From positions 1-22,145 of the forward strand of contig CAMLDI010000041.1 of assembly GCA_946478845.1 (NCBI GenBank): a stretch of 22,145 nt of DNA, read 5' to 3'. A program made the position numbers and the translations under genes. The stretch is from an uncultured Paenibacillaceae bacterium (GTDB lineage: Bacteria > Bacillota > Bacilli > Aneurinibacillales > Aneurinibacillaceae). Shown piece after piece: positions 8,148 to 15,355 of this stretch. Each line of letters opens with the position of its first letter. The first letter of the stretch is position 1. Under the pieces are notes generated by a model that ran no database searches, was not told the origin of the DNA, and was given only the letters and a program-made list of their open reading frames with translations.

Positions 8148-9509
8148 CTATTTTTTAATAGATGATTGATTGCTTTGGATATATTCCGCAACAAAGTTTG
8201 TTGTGGTATCTCCTGCTAAAAAAGCTGGATGGGATATGACTTCCCGCAACATAGGAATGTTGGTTTTAATGCCTTCCACCTGATAACGGGCCAGGGCGTA
8301 TTCCATGGCAGTAATAGCTTCCTCCCGGGTTTCTCCTTTTACAATCAATTTGGCAATCATAGGATCATAATAGGGAGTAACCAGAGATTCTTCCCTCACT
8401 GCCACCTCATGGCGAATGCGGGCACCCTGTGGCAGCTCCCATTTTGTAATTTTTCCTGGTGATGGGAAGAAGGTTTTGGGATCTTCGGCATAAATGCGAA
8501 CTTCAATGGCATGGCCTTCCCGCTTCACATCCTCTTGCTTCATTTCTAAAGGATGGCCAGCAGCAATGAGAAGTTGTTCTTCTACCAAATCCAATCCTGT
8601 AATTTCTTCAGTTACGGGATGCTCTACCTGGAGTCGGGTGTTCATTTCCAGGAAGTAGAAGTTTTTCTGTTCATCCACTAAAAATTCAATAGTCCCCGCA
8701 TTGCGGTAGCCTAAGGATTGGGCCGCCTTGACCGCACATTCCCCCATTTTCTGACGGGTCTCTTCATCAAGAAAAGAAGAGGGGGCTTCTTCTACCACTT
8801 TTTGATGGCGCCGCTGGATGGAACATTCCCGCTCCCATAAATACAACGTGTTTCCAAAGTGGTCTGCAAGGATTTGAATTTCAATGTGCCGGGGATTTTT
8901 CACATACTTTTCTACATACATAGCCCCATCGCCAAAAAAGTCGGTCGCTCGCTTCTGGTTTCCGGCGAAGGCTTTCCGCAACTCTTCTTCACTTTTTACA
9001 ATCTGCATCCCAATGCCGCCACCACCGGCAGAAGCCTTCAACATCACCGGATACCCCATCCCATTGGCAACCTGTACCGCCTCTTCCATATCAGCCAGAG
9101 GATATGTAATGCCAGGAACCACAGGTACCCCTGTTTCTTCCATGGCTTTGCGGGATTCAATTTTGCTCCCCATGCGGGAAATGACTTCGGGGGAGGGACC
9201 GATAAAAACGATCCCTTCCTCCCCGCAGCGGCGAGCAAAAGCAGCATTTTCCGAAAGCAGGCCATAACCTGGATGAATCGCTTCTGCCCCTGTTAATTTT
9301 GCCACTTCGATGATTCGTTCCCTATTTAAATAGCTTTCTGCCACCCGGGGGCCTCCCACAAGGTAAGCTTCATCGGCCATATACACATGTGACGCTTCCT
9401 TGTCTGCCTCAGAATATACCCCTACAGTACGGATTCCCATGGCTTTACAGGTCCGCATCACACGAAGGGCAATTTCTCCCCGGTTAGCAATGAGCAATTT
9501 TTTAAACAT
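8148..9509 (-). CDS. yngH: Biotin carboxylase subunit of acyl-CoA carboxylase
   Basis: This 453-residue ATP-grasp enzyme carboxylates biotin on YngHB using ATP and bicarbonate. The N-terminal biotin carboxylase fold starts MFKKLLIANRGEIALRVMRT. The glycine-rich ATP loop KASAGGGGIGMQ is at 158-169, Lys238 lies in RRHQKVVEEAP, and the metal and catalytic segment is FLEMNTRLQVEHPVTE (286-301, including Glu288, Asn290 and Arg292). The length is that of a single AccC-type subunit; there is no fused biotin domain. The ATG at 9509 has GGAGGG 6 nt upstream. The enzyme could in principle serve other carboxylases, but its position between yngI and yngHB points to the yngE complex. Confidence 0.94.
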   Translation of the reverse strand: MFKKLLIANRGEIALRVMRTCKAMGIRTVGVYSEADKEASHVYMADEAYLVGGPRVAESYLNRERIIEVAKLTGAEAIHPGYGLLSENAAFARRCGEEGIVFIGPSPEVISRMGSKIESRKAMEETGVPVVPGITYPLADMEEAVQVANGMGYPVMLKASAGGGGIGMQIVKSEEELRKAFAGNQKRATDFFGDGAMYVEKYVKNPRHIEIQILADHFGNTLYLWERECSIQRRHQKVVEEAPSSFLDEETRQKMGECAVKAAQSLGYRNAGTIEFLVDEQKNFYFLEMNTRLQVEHPVTEEITGLDLVEEQLLIAAGHPLEMKQEDVKREGHAIEVRIYAEDPKTFFPSPGKITKWELPQGARIRHEVAVREESLVTPYYDPMIAKLIVKGETREEAITAMEYALARYQVEGIKTNIPMLREVISHPAFLAGDTTTNFVAEYIQSNQSSIKK

Positions 9510-9530
9510 TACGATCCCTCCCCCAAAAAA

Positions 9531-11186
9531 TTATGCTTTTTCCTCCTGGCCTACACTGATTAAATCCATGGCCTCTTGGCGAAGCTTAAATTTTTGAATC
9601 TTTCCTGAGGCTGTCATGGGGAACTCTTCACAAAACTGGATATAGCGGGGAATTTTGAAATGGGCAATTTTCCCTCTGCAATATTCCTTCATCTCTTCCT
9701 CTGTAGCACTTTCCCCTTCTTTCAGGCGGATCCAGGCCATGACTTCTTCTCCGTATTTAGGATCCGGCACACCTACGACCTGCACATCCATGACTTTGGG
9801 ATGGGTGTATAAAAATTCTTCAATTTCTAAGGGATAGACGTTTTCTCCCCCACGGATAATCATGTCTTTCAAACGGCCGGTAATGCGGCAATACCCTTTT
9901 TCATCCATGACCGCCAAATCCCCCGTATGGAGCCAACCTTCAGAATCGATGGCCTGTGCTGTGGCTTCTGGATTCTTGTAGTAACCTTTCATCACGTGAT
10001 ATCCCCTGGTGCAAAGTTCCCCCTGAGTCCCACGAGACTCCTCATCACCGGTCACAGGGTCAATAATTTTCACCTCTACATTCGGCAAGGCCCGACCTAC
10101 GGTAGTTACACGGATATCAAGAGAATCAGTAATTCTCGTCTGGGTAATGCCTGGAGAAGATTCTGTCTGGCCGTATACAATGGTTATTTCGCTGGCTCCC
10201 ATCTGCTCTACCACTTTTTTCATCACTTCAATGGGACAAGGGGAACCGGCCATAATTCCTGTACGCAGGGAAGATACGTCAAAGGTTTCAAATTCCGGAT
10301 GGTTTAATTCGGCAATAAACATGGTGGGCACTCCATGCAAGGCGGTGCATCGTTCCTGTTCAACAGCCCTGAGAACTGCTAATACATCATATTCCTGCAC
10401 AGGGACCATGGTGGCACCCACTGTAAGGCAGGTCATGGTTCCCAGGACACAACCAAAGCAGTGGAAGAAAGGGACAGGAATGCACATCCGATCCTGATGG
10501 GTCAAATTCATGCACTCGGCAATGTTGATAGCATTGTTAACAATGTTGTTGTGGGTTAGCATCACACCTTTAGGAAAACCGGTGGTCCCAGAGGTATACT
10601 GCATATTAATGACATCGTCCGGATCAAGGGATGCCAGGCGATTGTCCAATTCTTCATCGGACACGTCGTTAGCCATAGCCATAATATCGGACCAGAGAAA
10701 CATTCCGGGATAGGGTTTGTCCCCCATGACAATCACATTTTTCAGAAAAGGGAGTTTCTCTGAATTCAGTTTTCCTGGCTCTGCTTCTTTTAGCTCAGGC
10801 ACAATATCATAGAGGATATCGATATAAGAGGTTCCTTTAAAGGATTCCATTAATATTAAAGTAGTAGAATCAGACTGTTTTAAGAGATATTCCAACTCTG
10901 TGGTCTGATAATTGGTATTTACAGTTACCAGCACAGCCCCCATAATTCCTGTTGAAAACTGGGTGGTAAGCCATTCCGGGGTATTGGTGGCCCAGATGGC
11001 CATATGCTCCCCTTTTCCAATTCCCAGTTTCATAAACCCTTTCGCCGCTTCCCGGCACAGGTTATTAAATTGTTGATAGCTATAGCGCAATCCCCTGTCG
11101 GGATAAACCACTGCCTCATGTTGCGGACGCTCTGTTGCCACCTGTTGCAGCAATTTGCCAATGGTGATTTGTAATGCTTCAGCCAT
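9531..11186 (-). CDS. yngI: AMP-forming acyl-CoA synthetase
   Basis: This 551-residue enzyme activates a carboxylic acid with ATP and CoA through an acyl-adenylate. The adenylation motifs are complete: YTSGTTGFPKG (197-207), YGQTESSP, the hinge-region run GWLHTGDLAVMDEKGY to RLKDMIIRGGENVYP, and a C-terminal catalytic Lys in TASGKIQKFK. The ATG at 11186 gives the length of B. subtilis YngI (about 549). Its purine-rich site AAGGGG is 12 nt upstream, which is long. An in-frame TTG at 11210 has no site. The substrate is not readable from sequence. The operon suggests isovalerate or another short branched acid, with acetoacetate as another option. Confidence 0.92.
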   Translation of the reverse strand: MAEALQITIGKLLQQVATERPQHEAVVYPDRGLRYSYQQFNNLCREAAKGFMKLGIGKGEHMAIWATNTPEWLTTQFSTGIMGAVLVTVNTNYQTTELEYLLKQSDSTTLILMESFKGTSYIDILYDIVPELKEAEPGKLNSEKLPFLKNVIVMGDKPYPGMFLWSDIMAMANDVSDEELDNRLASLDPDDVINMQYTSGTTGFPKGVMLTHNNIVNNAINIAECMNLTHQDRMCIPVPFFHCFGCVLGTMTCLTVGATMVPVQEYDVLAVLRAVEQERCTALHGVPTMFIAELNHPEFETFDVSSLRTGIMAGSPCPIEVMKKVVEQMGASEITIVYGQTESSPGITQTRITDSLDIRVTTVGRALPNVEVKIIDPVTGDEESRGTQGELCTRGYHVMKGYYKNPEATAQAIDSEGWLHTGDLAVMDEKGYCRITGRLKDMIIRGGENVYPLEIEEFLYTHPKVMDVQVVGVPDPKYGEEVMAWIRLKEGESATEEEMKEYCRGKIAHFKIPRYIQFCEEFPMTASGKIQKFKLRQEAMDLISVGQEEKA

Positions 11187-11232
11187 GTAAAGAAAACACC
11201 CCTTCTTCAATTAATAAAGAATTCATCTATTC

Positions 11233-12372
11233 CTAACAGCCGATTTGCTGAGCAATCACCATACGTTGCACTTCAGAGGTTCCTTCTCCAATTTCCAAAA
11301 GCTTGGCATCACGGAAGAAACGCTCTACCTGATATTCCTTCATATATCCGTAACCACCATGAATTTGCACCGCCTGGTCGCAGGCACGCATACAAATCTC
11401 AGAGGCAAATAATTTTGCCATGGCTGCTTCTTTTTTAAAGGATCTGCCCTGGTCTTTTAACCAAGCAGCTTTATAAACCATATTGCGGGCCAGTTCAATA
11501 TTCATGGCAATGTCCGCCAGCTTAAATTGAATAGCCTGAAAATTGGAGAGGCTATTGCCAAACTGCTTTCTCTCCTGGGCATATTGAAGGGATTTTTCAT
11601 AAGCTCCCTGGGCAATTCCTACAGCCATAGCCCCAATGCCAATTCTTCCTCCATCCAGGGTAGCGAGGAATTGTTTAAATCCGTTGCCTTCTACTCCTAA
11701 CAGATTTTCTTTGGGAACCCTTACATTTTCCAGCACCAGTTCTGTGGTATTAGAAGAATGTAGGCCTAACTTTTCGTAATTATCGATTACCGTAAATCCC
11801 AGGGAATCTGTTGGTACGATAAAAGCACTGATTCCTTTGGTGCCTTTGGAGCGGTCTGTCACCGCAGTCAAAGCCAGATTTTTCGCATAGCTGGCATTGG
11901 TAATAAAACATTTGGCCCCATTGATGACCCATTCATCTCCATCAAACACCGCTGTTGTTTTTGTCCCTCCGGCATCAGACCCTGCATTAGGCTCCGTTAA
12001 ACCAAAAGCCCCCAGATATTCCCCTGTACAAAGAGGGGTTAAATACTTTTGTTTTTGTTCATGGGTCCCAAATAAATTGATGGGAGCACCCCCTAAAGAA
12101 ACGTGGGCGGAATATGTAATGCCTGTGGAACCACACACTCTGCTCAACTCTTCCACAACGATGGCAAAGCTGATTGTATCGGCTCCTCCACCCCCATATT
12201 CTTCAGGAAAGGGAAGGCCCATTAACTCTAAATCCCCCATCTTTTTGAAGATTTCCAGAGGAAACTCCCCTGTCCGATCCCTTTCGTCTGCACCGGGTGC
12301 CACTTCTTCATCTGCAAAATCCCGAATTAATCTACGAATCATTCCTTGTTCTTCTGTTAAATCAAAATGCAT
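11233..12372 (-). CDS. yngJ: Acyl-CoA dehydrogenase (first gene of the operon)
   Basis: This 379-residue FAD enzyme oxidises an acyl-CoA to the 2-enoyl-CoA and passes electrons to ETF. The family signature segments GAFGLTEPNAGSDAGG (121-136) and QIHGGYGYMKEYQVER (336-351) are present. The catalytic base is Glu363 in IGEGTSEVQR, the short-chain and medium-chain dehydrogenase position. In known isovaleryl-CoA dehydrogenases that site is usually Ala or Gly and the base lies in L-D-L-E-R; here that region reads LDGGR. The role in leucine breakdown is therefore inferred from neighbours. The ATG at 12372 matches the N-terminus of B. subtilis YngJ. The ribosome site is weak, and an upstream ATG at 12393 is possible. 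Confidence 0.93.
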   Translation of the reverse strand: MHFDLTEEQGMIRRLIRDFADEEVAPGADERDRTGEFPLEIFKKMGDLELMGLPFPEEYGGGGADTISFAIVVEELSRVCGSTGITYSAHVSLGGAPINLFGTHEQKQKYLTPLCTGEYLGAFGLTEPNAGSDAGGTKTTAVFDGDEWVINGAKCFITNASYAKNLALTAVTDRSKGTKGISAFIVPTDSLGFTVIDNYEKLGLHSSNTTELVLENVRVPKENLLGVEGNGFKQFLATLDGGRIGIGAMAVGIAQGAYEKSLQYAQERKQFGNSLSNFQAIQFKLADIAMNIELARNMVYKAAWLKDQGRSFKKEAAMAKLFASEICMRACDQAVQIHGGYGYMKEYQVERFFRDAKLLEIGEGTSEVQRMVIAQQIGC

Positions 12373-12414
12373 CCGGAGTTCACAACCTTTCATTATTTTC
12401 AGAATCTTTATATA

Positions 12415-12443
12415 ATTATAATGATTTGATTCTTTAAAACCAT
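12415..12443 (-). promoter_or_regulatory. Candidate promoter of the yngJ-scoB operon
   Basis: On the minus strand a perfect -10 TATAAT (12415-12420) lies 42 nt upstream of the yngJ ATG. At 17 nt further upstream the hexamer is ATGGTT (12438-12443), a poor -35. This suggests dependence on an activator. The nearest TTGTG-N6-CACAA dyad is centred about 64 nt upstream of the centre of the -10. Confidence 0.4.
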
Positions 12444-12471
12444 GTGCAGAAGAGAGAAAAAAAGGCGGAAA

Positions 12472-12491
12472 TTTTGTGAATTTACACAAAA
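12472..12491. promoter_or_regulatory. Operator-like dyad A (TTTTGTG-N6-CACAAAA)
   Basis: This is a perfect inverted repeat with 7-bp arms and a 6-bp centre, lying between yngJ and the divergent regulator and nearest to the yngJ promoter. It shares its core TTGTG-N6-CACAA with dyads B and C. It is a likely binding site for the GAF/PucR-type regulator encoded next door. Confidence 0.6.
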
Positions 12492-12551
12492 AAACAGGAG
12501 ATAAAAGGGCTTTTAGCGAAATCAAATTGATAAATCAAACAAATTTCTACC

Positions 12552-12575
12552 TTTTTTGTGATATTGCACAAAAAA
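12552..12575. promoter_or_regulatory. Operator-like dyad B (9-bp arms)
   Basis: A perfect inverted repeat with arms TTTTTTGTG and CACAAAAAA around 6 bp. Its centre is 82 bp from dyad A and 31 bp (about three helical turns) from dyad C. It is the strongest of the three sites. Confidence 0.6.
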
Positions 12576-12586
12576 TTTTCTAAATT

Positions 12587-12602
12587 TTGTTGCAATTCAC
12601 AA
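12587..12602. promoter_or_regulatory. Operator-like dyad C (one mismatch)
   Basis: TTGTT-N6-CACAA matches the core of dyads A and B with one change in the left arm. It lies just before a possible -10 TATAAA (12603-12608) of the regulator gene, so binding here could give autoregulation. Confidence 0.5.
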
Positions 12603-12635
12603 TATAAATCGAACCATAAAGGATGGATGATAAAA

Positions 12636-14504
12636 ATGAAAGACACATTAACCCACCGCCAGCTGCAATCGTTAATGCAGGTCTCCAATGTATTAAATTC
12701 GTCCTTAGATATTGACACCATTATGGATTCTATTATGAGTCAAACCATTTCTGTGGTTGATGCCGCAGACGGGGGCTCAGTCTGGTTGTATGATCCAAAA
12801 GAAGATTGCTTAATCGCACAGCGGGCAAGAGGGTCTTTTTACCCTCATATCTTCAGCAAAATTCGTCTTAAACCTGGAGAATCTATGACAGGCAAAGCCT
12901 TCGCTACGAAGAAGTGTATTATTTATCGGAACGCCAGAGAAGTAAATGATGGACTATCCAATATTTCTCCAAAAAATCTGAGTTATTTAGAAGAATCCGT
13001 TCCTAATTTCCCCTTTACCTCCGTGATGTGCACTCCCATTCTCGTTAAAGGAGAAAGTGTGGGCATCATTACCCTGGATTCTTTTCGTTCCTCTCTTCCC
13101 TTTACGAAGGAAGATGTGAAACTGGTGAAAGCCATTTCCCATCAAGCAGCCGTTGCCCTGGAAAAAGCAAACCTTTATCAAGAAAAAGAGAAAACCGTAG
13201 GGAAGCTGCAGCGTTTAAATCATATGATTACCCAGAAAAATGAATTGCTTTCCCGTACCGTTGAGATTCATAACACCCTGGCTGAATTGGTACTCCATGG
13301 AAAAGGACTCCATTCCATCATTAAATACATACACCAGACCATTGGGCAGCACGTGGTATTGTTCGATGAAATTGGGGAAGTGATTGCCAGTGCCTGTGAC
13401 TCCTCATTATCCAGTGAGGTTCACCCTTACATCAAACAAGAAGTCAATCTTATTCTGGAGGCCAAAACCCGTGCCGTAGTGGAACTTATGGTCAATGGAA
13501 AAACCCATCAATTGGTTCTCCTTCCCCTGGGTTCTAAACCTCTCCTGGGGGTTCTCTCCATTCTTTCTGAAGTGGAAATTGGCGAAGTGGATATCACGGC
13601 TTTAGAACATGCCTGCACCGTCATTTCTTTAGAACGGGTAAAAGAACAGGCCATCTATGATACTCAGCAAAGGCTGCAAGGAGAGTTTATTAACAACCTC
13701 CTTTCTGGAAAAATGGATGAAACCCTCATTCAAAAAGCAAAACATTTAAACTTTGACCCCAACAGGAACTACATGGCCTTAATTATTGATTTAGCGAATC
13801 TCCGCCAAAAACAGGAACCCCAGATGGATGGGATTATGCGCCATTTCATCAAAATTGCCAGCCAAATTTTCCTGGAAACCTGCCCCAAAGGGATGGTGGT
13901 GCGGAATCAGGATCAAATTGTGGTTCTTCTATCCTTTAGCACAAAATTTTCTTCTGTCTCGATGATGTATCAAACAAAGGAGGCGATAGGGAAGTTACAA
14001 AGGGAAATTAGTTTAAAACACTGGGGAGGAGATATTTCTATTGGCATTGGCAGAGTGAAACCGGGGTTATTTTATGTTCATAAATCTTTGCAAGAAGCCA
14101 TGAAGTGTTTGCAATTTATTCGGAGCTACCGTTTCGAAAATAAAATTCTGAGCTACACAGACCTGGGTGTGCAGCGGTTAATCCTGCAAAACTCAGAGGA
14201 TGAATTAAAAGATTTTATTCAGGAAGTATTGGGGCCCCTTATGGATTATGACCATACCCGAAAAGGGGACCTTCTTACTACCCTTTTTGTTTTTTTAGAA
14301 AGCAATCAAAATGCAAAAGTAGCAGCAGAGACTCTCCACGTCCACCCCAACACATTGAATTATCGCATTAAACGCATCGAAGAAATCCTTTCTATTGATT
14401 TAACGGATAGCAAACAGCTCTTGAATGTGCATCTGGCCATCAGCGTGTATCAGTATATTAAAGATATAAGCGCTTTCTCTGTTTATTGCTTGACTTTACC
14501 TTAA
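12636..14504 (+). CDS. GAF-domain PucR/CdaR-type transcriptional regulator
   Basis: This is a regulator of 622 residues. Residues 1 to about 170 form a GAF sensor domain (LNSSLDIDTIMDSIMSQ at its start, GIITLDSF near its end), followed by a coiled coil (KANLYQEKEKTVGKLQRLN). The middle (about 330-470) has the degenerate GGDEF-like fold of CdaR proteins. Residues about 546-600 carry the PucR C-terminal helix-turn-helix, with AAETLHVHPNTLNYRIKRIE as the recognition part. The ATG at 12636 follows GGATGG by 9 nt; an ATG at 12627 is also possible. It is divergent from yngJ and separated from it by three dyads, so it is the likely activator of the operon. The GAF ligand is unknown; a short acyl-CoA or branched acid is a guess. 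Confidence 0.88.
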   Translation: MKDTLTHRQLQSLMQVSNVLNSSLDIDTIMDSIMSQTISVVDAADGGSVWLYDPKEDCLIAQRARGSFYPHIFSKIRLKPGESMTGKAFATKKCIIYRNAREVNDGLSNISPKNLSYLEESVPNFPFTSVMCTPILVKGESVGIITLDSFRSSLPFTKEDVKLVKAISHQAAVALEKANLYQEKEKTVGKLQRLNHMITQKNELLSRTVEIHNTLAELVLHGKGLHSIIKYIHQTIGQHVVLFDEIGEVIASACDSSLSSEVHPYIKQEVNLILEAKTRAVVELMVNGKTHQLVLLPLGSKPLLGVLSILSEVEIGEVDITALEHACTVISLERVKEQAIYDTQQRLQGEFINNLLSGKMDETLIQKAKHLNFDPNRNYMALIIDLANLRQKQEPQMDGIMRHFIKIASQIFLETCPKGMVVRNQDQIVVLLSFSTKFSSVSMMYQTKEAIGKLQREISLKHWGGDISIGIGRVKPGLFYVHKSLQEAMKCLQFIRSYRFENKILSYTDLGVQRLILQNSEDELKDFIQEVLGPLMDYDHTRKGDLLTTLFVFLESNQNAKVAAETLHVHPNTLNYRIKRIEEILSIDLTDSKQLLNVHLAISVYQYIKDISAFSVYCLTLP

Positions 14505-14622
14505 ATTTTTTAAATTTAATCAGGGTGATTCCCGCTGCTTCAGTATCTTTTATTAACTGTTCCTCAGTCACATCACGAAAATATTGATCAAGAATTTCAT
14601 TCCATTTTTCATAATTGCTCAT
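14458..14622 (-). CDS. 54-aa protein coupled to the ART-like gene
   Basis: The ATG at 14622 overlaps the stop of the ART-like gene in an ATGA, so translation should be coupled. The product is 54 residues, acidic and helical at the start (MSNYEKWNEILDQYFRDVTE, then EEQLIKDTEAAGITLIKF) and very basic at the end (KKFKVKSSNKQRKRLYL). The last 47 nt overlap the 3' end of the convergent regulator gene, so part of the basic tail may be constrained by that gene. I do not recognise the family. Size and coupling fit an antitoxin or immunity partner, but that is inference. Confidence 0.6.
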   Translation of the reverse strand: MSNYEKWNEILDQYFRDVTEEQLIKDTEAAGITLIKFKKFKVKSSNKQRKRLYL

Positions 14623-15185
14623 AGGTCCCCAACTCTCCCATAGGAAATATTGCGAATCAACAAATTATCTTTTAAACAGTAGTGTCTTTCCGTGGGAAAA
14701 TGCATGGTTGCCAAATTATTCAGTTCCAAATCTTTTTTCATTTGGGGAGGAATATCATTCCTATAGGTTAGGTCTACCATGGTCTTGGATAACAGTTTCA
14801 CATTTAATTTATGGCTTAAAAAATCACAGAAAAGGCTATCTGTATATACCTCACTCATTAACCCATATTTCCGTACAGTTTCTTTAAATTTTCTGCGGGC
14901 AACAAAAAATAAATCCTGGAGTTCAAGGGAATCTAAATTCATATAGGTTTCTTCAACCAATTCCACTTCTACTTTCAGAACAACAGGTTTATAGGGAAGA
15001 ACCGGCGGATTTTTTTTATTTTGCTTTTCTGTTTGTTTTGTTGCCCAGGCAAAGGCTGATTCCATATCATCAAATAAATAAATGCCTTTTCCTAATAAAT
15101 GATGAGTGCCATTGGAATGAATAAAATGTTTTCGCGCCATGATATTTACGGCAGCATAATCTAAGGTCCCATGATATAAGAGCAT
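14619..15185 (-). CDS. ADP-ribosyltransferase-fold (DUF3990-like) protein
   Basis: This is a soluble protein of 188 residues. The N-terminus reads LLYHGT, followed by LLGKGIYLFDDMESAFAWA near residues 31-49. The spacing YHG(T/S) then GKG(I/F)Y then an A-x-x-W/A helix is the H-Y signature of ART/PARP-fold families, including DUF3990. The third catalytic residue is not clear; an acidic cluster (ELVEETY) follows at a plausible distance. The rest (KFKETVRKYGLMSEVYTDSL) is unlike enzymes I know. GAGAGG lies 11 nt before the ATG. With the coupled 54-aa ORF it resembles a toxin-antitoxin or effector-immunity pair. It could instead be a catalytically silent ART fold. Confidence 0.55.
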   Translation of the reverse strand: MLLYHGTLDYAAVNIMARKHFIHSNGTHHLLGKGIYLFDDMESAFAWATKQTEKQNKKNPPVLPYKPVVLKVEVELVEETYMNLDSLELQDLFFVARRKFKETVRKYGLMSEVYTDSLFCDFLSHKLNVKLLSKTMVDLTYRNDIPPQMKKDLELNNLATMHFPTERHYCLKDNLLIRNISYGRVGDL

Positions 15186-15274
15186 TGATTACCGTACCTC
15201 TCAATTACTTAATTTGTTTTTATCATCCCCAGGTCTTAAAAAACCTATGTAAAAACCTTTCCAACATAAGATCT

Positions 15275-15316
15275 GATAAATAAAAAAGTACACCACCAAT
15301 TTATAAGTGATGTACT
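15275..15316 (-). terminator. Terminator after NlpC/P60 gene 1
   Basis: A 10-bp stem (arms 15287-15296 and 15307-15316, 10-nt loop) is fully paired on the minus strand with one G-U. It is followed there by a T-rich run (complement of 15275-15287). Confidence 0.75.
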
Positions 15317-15355
15317 AATTTTAATATTATATGTGACATTAAAGACAAGTTTATT

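Noticed and set aside
4611..9597. Many open frames on the plus strand opposite the yng-sco operon, some over 150 codons.
   Set aside because: They are antisense to clear enzyme genes, lack ribosome sites and recognisable domains, and arise from codon bias of the G+C-richer operon.
11233..12372. Naming yngJ firmly as isovaleryl-CoA dehydrogenase.
   Set aside because: The catalytic-base pattern is of the short-chain type, so only the context supports that substrate.
12472..12602. Interpretation of the TTGTG-N6-CACAA dyads as CRP/FNR sites.
   Set aside because: CRP/FNR sites have TGTGA-N6-TCACA, which puts 8 bp between TGTG and CACA; here only 6 bp separate them.
12558..12635. Upstream in-frame GTG at 12558 as start of the PucR-type regulator.
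   Set aside because: It lies inside operator dyad B and has no ribosome site. The extra residues (rich in Lys, Cys, Asn) are not domain-like.
14615..14887. 90-codon plus-strand frame opposite the ART-like gene.
   Set aside because: It is antisense to a gene with recognisable motifs, and no ribosome site or domain is visible.
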